From Burkholderia sp. Ac-20379 (lineage in GTDB: Bacteria; Pseudomonadota; Gammaproteobacteria; Burkholderiales; Burkholderiaceae): a DNA stretch of 33,451 nt. A program made the translations under genes and the position numbers. Every line of letters starts with the position of its first letter. Positions within the stretch are counted from its first letter, which is position 1. This document shows, one piece after another, positions 8,475 to 16,094 of this stretch. The notes under the pieces are model-generated. The model had not been told where the DNA came from. It saw only the letters and a program-made list of their open reading frames with translations, and made no database searches. The stretch lies in assembly GCF_017104645.1 (NCBI RefSeq), contig NZ_JAAGPF010000053.1, positions 1-33,451 of the forward strand, read 5' to 3'.

Positions 8475-8591
8475 GAGCTGTGCGTGTAACCCGTTTGATT
8501 GGCTCAGGGTTTGCATGTTACCAACCCGATGGCATGGGGCGTCCCGCTAGGCCGCTGAAGCGCATCGTGCGGTTCGTCGTTCTTGCGTTGT

Positions 8592-8615
8592 GTATTCAAA
8601 CTCCGCGAACAATAC
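8592..8615. promoter_or_regulatory. Possible LysR binding site
   Basis: In the divergent promoter, GTATTC (8592-8597) and GAACAATAC (8607-8615) form an imperfect inverted repeat containing TTC-N9-GAA, which fits the T-N11-A layout of LysR-type sites. The 246-bp gap otherwise has no gene. Called by eye and weak. Confidence 0.3.
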
Positions 8616-8720
8616 GCTGCGCTTGCACACCTACACTGCGAACCAGTTGGGATTGATTCGGCTCTCGTAACAACCGCCCGAAGCATCCCTATTTTCATTT
8701 GTCCCGTACGGAAGGGGTAT

Positions 8721-9674
8721 ATGTTGAACGATAAAGGAATACTGGTTTTGGGCGCGGGAGAACTCGGCATGGCCGTGCTGCGCAATCTGGCAGGACATGC
8801 GAAGCACCCATCCGATGTATCCATCGCGGTACTGCTTCGCCCGTCGACGATCGCGTCCGACGATTCGGCAAAACGCAAGGACCTGGCCGAGCTTCGCGAA
8901 CTTGGTATTGAATTTGTCGAGGGAGACCTGACCCGGCAGTCGTACGCCGAGCTCGCCGCCACCTTCCGCCCATTCGATACTGTCGTCTCGTGCACAGGCT
9001 TCGTGGGCGGTCCGGGTGTACAACTGAAAATTGCAAAAGCCGCACTGGAGGCGGGAATCAAGCGCTATTTCCCATGGCAGTTCGGTGTCGACTACGACCT
9101 CATAGGCAGAGGCAGCGCGCAAGACCTATTTGACGAACAGCTTGACGTGCGTGACCTTCTTCGAGCACAGAATCTCACTGAGTGGGTAATCGTCTCCACT
9201 GGCATGTTCACGAGTTTTCTGTTCGAGCCGTCGTTCGGCATCGTCGATCTTGCAACAAACAGGGTCAATGCGCTGGGCAGTATGGACAATGCAGTAACAG
9301 TGACGACTGCCGAGGACATTGGCGTCATGACTGCCGAGATAGTCTTCGACGAGCCGCGGATTTCGAACCGAGTTCTGCACATTGCAGGCGACACGGTTAC
9401 GTATCGCGACGTGGCGGATACGCTCGACCGCGTGCTTGATAGACGAGTCGAGCGTAATGAGTGGACCGTGTCTGAACTGCAGCGACTACTGTCCGAAGCG
9501 CCCGACGATACGTTGCGGAAATATCGCGTGGTGTTCGCTCAAGGACGAGGCGTTGCATGGGACAAGGCGAAGACGTTCAATGTTGAGGCGGGGGTTCGTC
9601 TCTGCGGGATCGAGGGCTGGGTGCGCGATAACCTGCCTCGCCTGCGCGCAGCAGCCGGCGATCCTGTCGTGTAA
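8721..9674 (+). CDS. NmrA/isoflavone-reductase-like NAD(P)-dependent oxidoreductase
   Basis: Predicted 317 aa. The N-terminus ILVLGAGELGMAVLRNL is a Rossmann nucleotide-binding motif (GxGxxG, residues about 6-22). FDTVVSCTGFVGGPGVQLKIAKAALEAGIKRYFPWQFGVDYD is the pattern of the NmrA/aromatic-alcohol-reductase branch of atypical short-chain dehydrogenases. The ATG is chosen because GAAGGGG lies five bases upstream and the Rossmann motif follows at once; the open frame continues 5' without a believable start. Divergent from the LysR gene and probably under its control. The substrate is unknown. Confidence 0.85.
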   Translation: MLNDKGILVLGAGELGMAVLRNLAGHAKHPSDVSIAVLLRPSTIASDDSAKRKDLAELRELGIEFVEGDLTRQSYAELAATFRPFDTVVSCTGFVGGPGVQLKIAKAALEAGIKRYFPWQFGVDYDLIGRGSAQDLFDEQLDVRDLLRAQNLTEWVIVSTGMFTSFLFEPSFGIVDLATNRVNALGSMDNAVTVTTAEDIGVMTAEIVFDEPRISNRVLHIAGDTVTYRDVADTLDRVLDRRVERNEWTVSELQRLLSEAPDDTLRKYRVVFAQGRGVAWDKAKTFNVEAGVRLCGIEGWVRDNLPRLRAAAGDPVV

Positions 9675-9855
9675 CCGTCCGCTCGCCGCAACTGGGCGGC
9701 GATGACCCGGTCATGGACGTCCGCTTGCTGTTCGGGAGCGGGCGCCCGTGCTCGCCCGGTGGATGGCCGCAACGGGCCGGCTTCGACCGAACGTGGCGGG
9801 CGGCAGCCGACCCAAAGCCGGCTTCGCGTTCCCCCTTCAACCGGACACTCGAATG

Positions 9856-10410
9856 TCATGACCCAGTCCGGGAACGGACCTTTCCTGTCTCGTCATAGAC
9901 AATGATGTTGAATCCTTCGCCGGGTGCGGGAGGGACAAAGTAGCGGGTGATCTGATCGTACTGTTCTTCCGATGTATGGAAAGGATGCTCGCCTGACAGG
10001 TTCCTCGCCATTAAACGAGATTTGCAGATCTCGTCGCTCACATCCAGATAGTGAAGCCGATGCTCGCAGCCAACCGCCTGGAATAGCGAGTGGCCCCACG
10101 CACGTGTGCTGGCCGTATTAAATGGAAAGTCCAGTACCACGGATATGCCCGTCGCGAGGAGCGCCTGGATGTGCTCAGTGAGGACCGCTCTCATGCGTGC
10201 TGCGCGGCTTGCATAATCGGTCAGCGTATGGATCTCGTCTGGGTAAAGACATGCAATCCATTTGTCCTCGCTAACCAGGACAGTCCGAGAGGCACCAACC
10301 AGGCGAGCCATCAACGTGGATTTGCCCGACGCGATTTTCCCACAAACCATATGCAAAACAGCCGTCTCGCGAAAGCCAACTGCGTCGACTACTCGATTCT
10401 CACTTGTCAT
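9856..10410 (-). CDS. P-loop ATPase/kinase-like protein (AAA_33 type)
   Basis: Predicted 184 aa. Walker A is CGKIASGKST near residues 23-32, followed by LVSEDKWIACLYPDEI and VVLDFPFNTASTRAW, a layout seen in small predicted kinases of the AAA_33/zeta-toxin-like group. The C-terminal half has the lid-like segment CKSRLMARNLSGEHPFHTSEEQ and RYFVPPAPGEGFNIIVYD. There is no partner antitoxin gene beside it, so a toxin role is not supported. It stands alone between the reductase gene and a terminator facing the same way. Its GC content is lower than the surroundings. Confidence 0.8.
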   Translation of the reverse strand: MTSENRVVDAVGFRETAVLHMVCGKIASGKSTLMARLVGASRTVLVSEDKWIACLYPDEIHTLTDYASRAARMRAVLTEHIQALLATGISVVLDFPFNTASTRAWGHSLFQAVGCEHRLHYLDVSDEICKSRLMARNLSGEHPFHTSEEQYDQITRYFVPPAPGEGFNIIVYDETGKVRSRTGS

Positions 10411-10975
10411 TTCCGGGCGCCCCGTCTATGGCCCAGAAAGCAAAAACCCGCCTTCTGGGCGGGTTGTGATTGCCTATTGTCAACTCAATAGCTATCCCGC
10501 CGAGACTCTCGCGGTGCTAATAATCGAGTTGAGGATAAATTGGCTCATGTCGCAGAGATTAATTCAACCAGCGACACGGGGCAAGTGCCGGTGTCAACTG
10601 CGCAGCACAGTCCGAGCAGTAGAGTGACCATCCAACGCCGGACGACAGCTAACGCGTCGAAAACGGCCGTTCCATGGGCGCCGATCACAACGACGGCTCC
10701 GGGGCGGCTTTCTGTCGAACACGGCCGAACATGCCGGGCGGCTCTCGAGCGGCGAGCACTAGGTTCGCCTTGCCGTTGACACATATGCCGTTCGGGCAGC
10801 GCCCAATCGCGCTCGTCGCATGCCAGCCCGAACGGCCTTGAGCGCAATCACGCTCCTCGACCCCATATTTCCCGACGCGACAAATCGCCCCACCCTCCAC
10901 ACCGAACCCCCACCCCGCCGTCGCCCCCACCCGACAAACGAGGCAAAACCGCGCGCTGTGGTTTACCATCGCGCG
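10411..10975. other. Intergenic region with an orphan terminator
   Basis: 565 bp without a gene I can support. It contains a strong minus-strand terminator at 10441-10465 (separate entry). The open frames here have unnatural composition. One minus-strand stretch (about 10550-10635) reads MVTLLLGLCCAVDTGTCPV and might be the remnant of a small secreted protein, but it lacks a ribosome site. Confidence 0.5.
10441..10465 (-). terminator. Rho-independent terminator reading leftward
   Basis: AACCCGCC (10445-10452) pairs with GGCGGGTT (10458-10465) around a five-base loop. Read on the minus strand the stem is followed by TTTTTGCTTTCT, a proper T-tract. It would end a minus-strand transcript coming from above 10465, yet no minus-strand gene is found there. 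Confidence 0.8.
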
Positions 10976-11341
10976 ATGCCGTCGTCCTCTCCCTTCCACC
11001 GCCGCCTGACCGCCTGGCTCGGCCTGCTTGCCGTCTGGCTGCTGGTTCTGATGCCGCTCGCCAGCCAGTTGGAGGAAGCCGCTGCCGCGCAGCGGCCGGA
11101 CGCGCCGATCTGCGCCGCCGGCCAGCATCCGGGCCGGCCGGGGCAGCCGCACGACGCGCTGTCCGCCTGCGGCTACTGCACGCTCGCGGCCTCGCATGTC
11201 TACGCGCCGCCCGGCGCAGCACCGGTTGCTTCGCTGTTCCAGCGTCGCGTGGAACGCGCGCCGCGCCTCGCGCAGGCGCTGCCGCCGCGCCGTTTCCCGT
11301 CGCTTGCCGCGCCCGCCCGCGCCCCGCCCGCCTTCGCCTGA
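10976..11341 (+). CDS. DUF2946 family protein
   Basis: Predicted 121 aa. An N-terminal hydrophobic segment WLGLLAVWLLVLMPLASQL (residues about 12-30) is a signal peptide or anchor. The cysteines in APICAAGQ and SACGYCTLAASH match the short conserved pattern of DUF2946, small secreted proteins often found next to copper or TonB-receptor genes. It is the first gene before the Sco, PCuAC and CopC genes, and the cysteine/histidine content would suit metal handling, though no function is proven for the family. A potential ribosome site before the ATG is not evident. Confidence 0.75.
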   Translation: MPSSSPFHRRLTAWLGLLAVWLLVLMPLASQLEEAAAAQRPDAPICAAGQHPGRPGQPHDALSACGYCTLAASHVYAPPGAAPVASLFQRRVERAPRLAQALPPRRFPSLAAPARAPPAFA

Positions 11342-11459
11342 TTCCGTCGTTCCGTTCGATCGCGCCGCCCGTCTGCCGGGTTGCCGGGCCGCATGCTCGC
11401 GCAGGCAGCCGCGCCGTCGCGCCTTCGTTCGGCTTCCCGATTTTCATGGCGAGACTTTC

Positions 11460-12107
11460 ATGTTCAAGCGTTTGACCGCTTCCCCTTTCAGCGCCGGGCG
11501 GCGCACGGCGACCCTCGCGATCGCCGGCGCGCTCGCCGGCGTCACGCTGCTGGCCGGTTGCAAGCAGAACGAACCGTCGTTCAACAACCTCGACATCACC
11601 GGCAACACCCAGTTCGGCAAGGATTTCGCGCTGCCCGACACCGACGGCAAGATCCGCACGCTGGCCGACTATCGCGGCAAGGTCGTGGTGCTGCTGTTCG
11701 GCTACACGCATTGCCCGGACGTGTGCCCCACCACGCTGGCCGAACTCGCGCAGGCGCTGCAGCAGCTCGGCCCCGACGTCGCGAAACAGGTGCAGGTGCT
11801 GTTCGTCAGCGTCGATCCGAAACGCGATACGCCCGCCGTGCTGTCGCAATACGTGAGCGCCTTCGATCCGTCGTTCCGCGCGCTGCGCCCGGCCGACGAC
11901 GCGCAACTGAAGAAGGTGACCAACGATTTCCGCATCAGCTACGAGCAGGTGGCCGGCAGCAAGCCCGACAACTACTCGATGAACCACACGGCCGCGAGCG
12001 TGATCTTCGATCCGAACGGCAAGCTGCGCCTGTTCGCGCGCGACGGCCAGGGCGTGCCGCCGTGGGTGCACGATCTGCCGCTGCTGCTCAAGAGCGGCAG
12101 CGCATGA
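11460..12107 (+). CDS. SCO1/SenC family copper lipoprotein
   Basis: Predicted 215 aa. It has a lipoprotein signal with lipobox LLAGC (lipidated Cys34), then a thioredoxin fold. The copper-binding CPDVC is at residues 85-89 and the distal histidine at 176 in MNHT, so all three ligands of Sco proteins are present. Other family landmarks are KVVVLLFGYTHCPDVCPTTL and VSVDPKRDTP. Sco proteins deliver copper to the CuA site of cytochrome oxidase or act as thiol-disulfide reductases. The ATG is set by the signal peptide; GAG lies upstream. It is followed 62 bp later by the PCuAC gene, a known functional partner. Confidence 0.93.
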   Translation: MFKRLTASPFSAGRRTATLAIAGALAGVTLLAGCKQNEPSFNNLDITGNTQFGKDFALPDTDGKIRTLADYRGKVVVLLFGYTHCPDVCPTTLAELAQALQQLGPDVAKQVQVLFVSVDPKRDTPAVLSQYVSAFDPSFRALRPADDAQLKKVTNDFRISYEQVAGSKPDNYSMNHTAASVIFDPNGKLRLFARDGQGVPPWVHDLPLLLKSGSA

Positions 12108-12169
12108 TGCGCGCGTCCCGTTCCGGCCTCCCGTTTGCTCCATCGACCGAATTCAATAAGGAATCCCGC

Positions 12170-12613
12170 ATGAAAACCGCACTCCGCCTGCTCGCCGCCG
12201 CTCCCCTGTTCGCCTGCGCCGCCGCCTTCGCCGCACCGGCCGGCATCACCGTCTCGCACTGCTGGGTGCGCGCGATGCCGGCCGGCGTTCCGTCCGGCGG
12301 CTTCTTCGAGGTGGCCAACGCCGGCGCGAAGCCCGTCGACCTGACGGACGTCGAATCCGACGCGTTCGGCATGGCGATGATGCATCAGACCCAAAGCAGC
12401 GGCAGCATGTCGAAGATGGTCATGGTGGACAAGGCCACCGTGCCGGCCAAGGGCACGCTCGCGTTCGCGCCGGGCGGCTATCACGTCATGCTCGAAGAGC
12501 CGAAGCAGCCGCTGAAGATCGGCTCGACGATCCCGCTGACGCTGACGTTCGGCGACAGCGGCAAGCTCGTCGCGCAGTGCAAGGTCGAAGGCCCGAAGGG
12601 CATGTCGAAGTAA
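12170..12613 (+). CDS. Periplasmic copper chaperone PCu(A)C
   Basis: Predicted 147 aa with a signal peptide ending near FAAPA. The full PCuAC copper motif is present: H72-X10-M83-X21-H105-X-M107 (in MMHQTQ, SKMVM and YHVML). These proteins hold Cu(I) in the periplasm and, with Sco, load CuA of cytochrome oxidase. AAGGAA lies just upstream of the ATG. It is placed between the Sco and CopC genes, which supports a copper delivery cassette. Confidence 0.93.
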   Translation: MKTALRLLAAAPLFACAAAFAAPAGITVSHCWVRAMPAGVPSGGFFEVANAGAKPVDLTDVESDAFGMAMMHQTQSSGSMSKMVMVDKATVPAKGTLAFAPGGYHVMLEEPKQPLKIGSTIPLTLTFGDSGKLVAQCKVEGPKGMSK

Positions 12614-12638
12614 GCCGCCTCACCCCAGGAGTGCAAAC

Positions 12639-13007
12639 ATGAAGATTCGCCAGCCCCTGATGCACGGCGCCGCCGCCGTGCTGTTCGCCGCCGTCGCGCC
12701 GCTCGCGTTCGCGCATGCGCATCCGAAGCAGCGCGTGCCCGACGCGGGCGCCACGGTGCCCGTCGCCACCGCCAGCGTCGCGATCGATTTCGACGAAGGG
12801 CTCGAACCGGCGTTCAGCTCGCTGAAGGTGACCGATGCGGCCGGCCAAGCCGCCACGCGCGATGCGTCGAGCGTGAGCGGCAGCGACAAGAAGCACATGA
12901 GCGTCGATCTCGCCGCGCTGAAGCCGGGCGTCTACACGGTGAACTGGGTGGCGGTGGCCACCGACGGCCATCGCACGCAAGGCACGTACACGTTCACGGC
13001 GAAGTAA
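12639..13007 (+). CDS. copC: CopC/YobA-domain copper-binding protein
   Basis: Predicted 122 aa. A signal peptide ends at LAFA, so the mature protein starts with HAHPKQ; the N-terminal histidine and the later DGHRTQG histidine are the expected Cu(II) ligands of CopC. The rest is a short beta-sandwich with LKPGVYTVNWVAVATDGH, the family signature. The ribosome site CAGGAG precedes the ATG. No CopD membrane partner is fused or adjacent: the next gene faces the other way. It ends the copper cassette just before a strong bidirectional hairpin. Confidence 0.88.
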   Translation: MKIRQPLMHGAAAVLFAAVAPLAFAHAHPKQRVPDAGATVPVATASVAIDFDEGLEPAFSSLKVTDAAGQAATRDASSVSGSDKKHMSVDLAALKPGVYTVNWVAVATDGHRTQGTYTFTAK

Positions 13008-13050
13008 GCCGCGCGATCCGGCCTGCGCCGGGTCGCCGCCTCCATGAAGT

Positions 13051-13084
13051 AAGGCCCGCACGGCAGCCATGCCGCGCGGGCCTT
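13051..13084. terminator. Bidirectional terminator between convergent genes
   Basis: AAGGCCCGC (13051-13059) pairs with GCGGGCCTT (13076-13084), and the inner CGGC/GCCG extends the stem. It lies between the stop of copC (13007) and the stop of the convergent membrane-protein gene (13103). T-tracts are short, but position and stem length support termination in both directions. Confidence 0.7.
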
Positions 13085-13102
13085 GTCGTATTCGGGGCCG
13101 CG

Positions 13103-13837
13103 TCAGTTCGTGGACAGCGCGGCGGCATCGAGATCGACGTACGCGCCCGGCTGCAGCCATTGCCCCCGCCACATATGCGAGGCGCCCAGGGTGCACGACG
13201 CCGCTTTCGGGCCGGCCGGCGTCAGATGCAGCACGGCGTCGCCTTCGCACGGCCAGCCGTCGAGCGTCTGGCCCGGGCTGATGTCGACCCGAACCTCGTC
13301 GCCCGCGTTCTGCGGAATGAAGGTGAACGCATCCACTCGCACGTTGCCGAGCGGCACCGGATGCGGGCTGCGGATCGACTGCAGCGTGCGGTGCGCCCCC
13401 AGGCCGAACACGCCGCCGGTCTGTTCGTATTCGGCGGTGCTGCCAGGCGGGAACGTCACGCCGGACACGACGATCGCGCGTGTCGTCAGCTCGTCCACGT
13501 TGCGCGTGTCCTCGCCGAGCGCATAGCCGGCGCCGAGCGTCACCGCCAGGTAAATCGCCGGAAAACAGAAAAACAGCGCCGACCACGCGATCCGCTTGAC
13601 CACCGACAGCCGGCGACACACCCACAAGCCCACGAACAAGGTCAGCGCGCTCCAGATCGCGAGCGCCGCCATGAACGCCGCCTCGGCGATGGCGCCCAGG
13701 CTGCCGACGTCGGCGCGGCCGATCGACGGGAACAGCGCGAGCAGCAGTGCGGGCAGCGCACCGAGGCGCGGCCGGGTTCGGAAACGGCGGAAGGGAAGCG
13801 GGTTCACTGGATGGAAGCGGCGCTCGGATTCGGGCAT
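13103..13837 (-). CDS. Membrane protein of unknown function
   Basis: Predicted 244 aa from the ATG at MPESERR; a GTG 30 bases upstream is an alternative. After a short basic N-terminus come a hydrophobic segment (LGALPALLLALFP), then two clear membrane spans (FMAALAIWSALTLFVGLWVC and ALFFCFPAIYLAVTLGAGYAL). The C-terminal half of about 140 residues is soluble, Gly/Pro-rich and likely periplasmic, with two cysteines (WPCEGD, AASCTL) that could form a disulfide. I do not recognise a family. It is convergent with the copper cassette and divergent from nothing obvious. Confidence 0.75.
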   Translation of the reverse strand: MPESERRFHPVNPLPFRRFRTRPRLGALPALLLALFPSIGRADVGSLGAIAEAAFMAALAIWSALTLFVGLWVCRRLSVVKRIAWSALFFCFPAIYLAVTLGAGYALGEDTRNVDELTTRAIVVSGVTFPPGSTAEYEQTGGVFGLGAHRTLQSIRSPHPVPLGNVRVDAFTFIPQNAGDEVRVDISPGQTLDGWPCEGDAVLHLTPAGPKAASCTLGASHMWRGQWLQPGAYVDLDAAALSTN

Positions 13838-13899
13838 GGCCGGCCATACTACCTTCAGCGGTGCCACTGTCGAGCGGAGACGCGCTCGCGATGCCGCGT

Positions 13900-14778
13900 C
13901 TAGTCGGTGGTTTTTTCGCGGACGGCGTTATGCAGATGGAGCTTCATGAAATCCGCCGCCGCCTCGCGCTGGTCGGAGAGCAGCAGATCGATCAGCGTCA
14001 GGTGCTCGCGGCAACGGCGCTCCGCCTGGTCGCGGTCCACCGCCTTGCGGTACTCCATCAGCCGCCGAAGCCGATCGAGCCGGCGCAGACCATCGAGGAT
14101 GAACACGTTGCCGGAGCACGACGCGATCGTTTCGTGCAACCGGCTGTTCGCATCGAACAACGCAGCCGGCGACGCGGTCCTTGCGCCGCCGTTTGCCAGC
14201 GCCTCTTGCTCCGCTCGGCAGCGCAGCAAAGCGTCTCGCTCGAGCGAGAACGTCGGCTCGAGAATGCCGGCCGCCTCGATAAGCAAGCGGTATCGATAGC
14301 CTTGGCGATAGGTTTCCGACGAGGTCAGCACCGATTGAAACTGCCAGCCGTGCCCCGGCCGCCGCTCGATCCACCCCTCTTGAACCATGCGCCGCAGCAC
14401 CGCGTTGAGATGCGCGCGCGTGATGCCATACCGGCGCATCAATTCATTTTCGGTGACGCGGTCTTCCAGTTTCCCGGCCAGCCGGTCTTCCGCGATGGCG
14501 AGATAGGTTTGCTCGCTGGCGTCGGCATTTTCGACTTCGGTGACCTCGGCGTCCGACACCGCCTCGACCCCTTCGGCCACGGCATATCCGCCGTCCGGAT
14601 GCGCCTCGACAACCGCTTGCGCAGCCAGGCGCTTGAGCGCTTCCCGCACCGGCGACCGCGACACGTTGAAACGCTCCGCAAGAAGACGCTCAGGCAGGCG
14701 CGTACCAGGGGCAATTCCGGACCGGGTGATGTGCTGATGGATGTTCGTCGCGAGCACGTCGGCGAGAGCGCGAGGCAT
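13900..14778 (-). CDS. GntR-FCD regulator with extra winged-helix segment (left flank)
   Basis: Predicted 292 aa. The N-terminal GntR helix-turn-helix is LPERLLAERFNVSRSPVREALKRL (about residues 28-51). It is followed by a second winged-helix-like segment ENELMRRYGITRAHLNAVLRRMVQEGW with the wing ERRPGHGWQF (about residues 110-148). The C-terminal helical FCD-type effector domain covers about 160-285. The middle segment is not part of ordinary 230-240 aa FCD regulators and explains the greater length. It is divergent from the amidohydrolase operon at 15008 and probably controls it. The regulator at 30033 is a paralogue with the same architecture. Confidence 0.88.
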   Translation of the reverse strand: MPRALADVLATNIHQHITRSGIAPGTRLPERLLAERFNVSRSPVREALKRLAAQAVVEAHPDGGYAVAEGVEAVSDAEVTEVENADASEQTYLAIAEDRLAGKLEDRVTENELMRRYGITRAHLNAVLRRMVQEGWIERRPGHGWQFQSVLTSSETYRQGYRYRLLIEAAGILEPTFSLERDALLRCRAEQEALANGGARTASPAALFDANSRLHETIASCSGNVFILDGLRRLDRLRRLMEYRKAVDRDQAERRCREHLTLIDLLLSDQREAAADFMKLHLHNAVREKTTD

Positions 14779-15007
14779 GGCAGTGGGCAGGTAAAAAGTC
14801 GGCCTAATCGTACCACACCAAATTCATGGTCTTTTTTGACATCAATCGACCCTCTCAGGAATGACGTAACACCCTGTTTCGTCTCGGCGAAATCATACGC
14901 CCACGGCCGATTTTTCCATAATTTAGCTTGATTATTGCAATCCAAGCCAAATCCTATCGTTTACCCGACATGGTTCATTGTAAACACAAAATACCTTTAC
15001 ATGGTTC
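14779..15007. promoter_or_regulatory. AT-rich divergent promoter region of the catabolic island
   Basis: This gap is clearly richer in A/T than the rest of the window. It contains an inverted repeat GCTTG (14926-14930) / CAAGC (14943-14947) enclosing ATTATTGCAATC. A TTGTAAACACAAA element at 14978-14990 shares the core TTGTAAAC with the operator candidate at 29801. It also holds a spaced GTAAA/TTTAC pair (14980-15000). These are candidate sites for the flanking GntR regulator; none is proven. Confidence 0.4.
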
Positions 15008-16066
15008 TTGAAGTGCATAAAATACCAACCAACTTACCTCCAGCCCAAACGACCCATCTACCGCAGGAACCTTCTCGGCGCGAGCCTCGCAGCAGTCGGC
15101 GGGCTTGCCTTCTCCAGCACGGCAATGAGCGGCGGCGGCGGATCCGCATCCGAGGCCCCACGGGATCTCCCGAGCGCGCCGGACGTTGCGTTGCCGTCCG
15201 GCAGTTGCGACTGCCACGTGCATATCTTCGACGCCGAACGCTTCCCGTTCTCGGCGCAGCGCTCCTACAGCCCCGGTCGCGCGCGGGTTTCGGATCTTCT
15301 TGCGTTCGAGGCGCGCATGGGCATCCAACGCGTGGTCGTCGTGCAGCCCAGCGTTTACGGCACGGACAACGCGGCGATGCTGGACGCATTGCGCGAGCTC
15401 GGCACCGCGCGGTCGCGAGGCGTGGCGGTGATCGACCCGCGGATCGCGACCCAGGCCGAGCTCCAGGCAATGCACGCGGTGGGCGTGCGCAGCGTGCGTT
15501 TGAACCTCGAAGTCAAAGGCCAGCGCGACCAGAGCGTGGCCTTGGGTCAGCTCAAGCGAGCCGCCGACGTCGTCGCGCCCCTTGGATGGTCGATTCAGAT
15601 TTATGCCGACGTCGACATCGTCGCGGCGCTGGCGCCCACGATCGCGGCGCTGCCCGTTCATGTCGTGCTGGACCATTTCGCCGGCGTCCGAACGGCGAAG
15701 CAGGCGGAGCACAAAGACGCTTTCGACACCGTGCTATCGCTCGTCCGCGACGGCAACGCCTACGTCAAGCTGTCCGCGCCGTATCGCGCATCGCCCCACG
15801 GGCCGGATTACCTGGATGTCGAGCCGTTTGCCCGGTCGCTGATTCAAGCTCGCGCGGATCGCATGCTCTGGGCATCGGACTGGCCGCATACCGGCAGCGC
15901 TAGCCACCGCGACGGCGACCTGACGCGCATCGAGCCGTTCCGCAACGAAGACGCCGGCCGCGCGCTGAATCACGTTCTGGCGTGGGCCGGCTCCCAGTCG
16001 GTCCGGCAACGGATTTTGGTCGACAACCCCGCTCGGCTTTATGGCTTTGCACCGCAAGCAAGCTGA
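15008..16066 (+). CDS. LigI-like amidohydrolase (lactone hydrolase family) with Tat-like leader
   Basis: Predicted 352 aa from a TTG start. The N-terminus carries YRRNLLGASLAAVGGLAFS, a twin-arginine-like signal, so a periplasmic location is likely. The TIM-barrel domain matches 2-pyrone-4,6-dicarboxylate hydrolase (LigI) and galactarolactone isomerase: metal-type HVH in CDCHVHIFDAERFPF, the tyrosine in RSYSPG, the arginines in GVRSVRLNL, the histidine in VVLDHFAG, the aspartate in WASDWPH, and the ending ILVDNPARLYGF. The expected reaction is opening or isomerising a carboxylated lactone. The start is uncertain: there is no ATG or GTG in frame before the leader and no ribosome site is seen. 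It leads a plus-strand operon with the aldehyde dehydrogenase 28 bp downstream. Confidence 0.82.
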   Translation: MKCIKYQPTYLQPKRPIYRRNLLGASLAAVGGLAFSSTAMSGGGGSASEAPRDLPSAPDVALPSGSCDCHVHIFDAERFPFSAQRSYSPGRARVSDLLAFEARMGIQRVVVVQPSVYGTDNAAMLDALRELGTARSRGVAVIDPRIATQAELQAMHAVGVRSVRLNLEVKGQRDQSVALGQLKRAADVVAPLGWSIQIYADVDIVAALAPTIAALPVHVVLDHFAGVRTAKQAEHKDAFDTVLSLVRDGNAYVKLSAPYRASPHGPDYLDVEPFARSLIQARADRMLWASDWPHTGSASHRDGDLTRIEPFRNEDAGRALNHVLAWAGSQSVRQRILVDNPARLYGFAPQAS

Positions 16067-16094
16067 CCCCTACCCTGCATATCGAGGATTCCTC

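Noticed and set aside
9856..10410. Zeta-toxin of a toxin-antitoxin pair
   Set aside because: A P-loop alone is not enough, and no small antitoxin gene is coupled to it.
10545..10847. Minus-strand open frame of 100 codons in the 10.5-kb gap
   Set aside because: No ribosome site and uneven composition; only a short hydrophobic piece looks protein-like, not enough to call a gene or pseudogene.
14935..15903. 322-codon plus-strand frame over the amidohydrolase gene
   Set aside because: After the first 40 codons it is Arg-rich shadow of the amidohydrolase; only its ATG at 15001 is of interest for the start problem.
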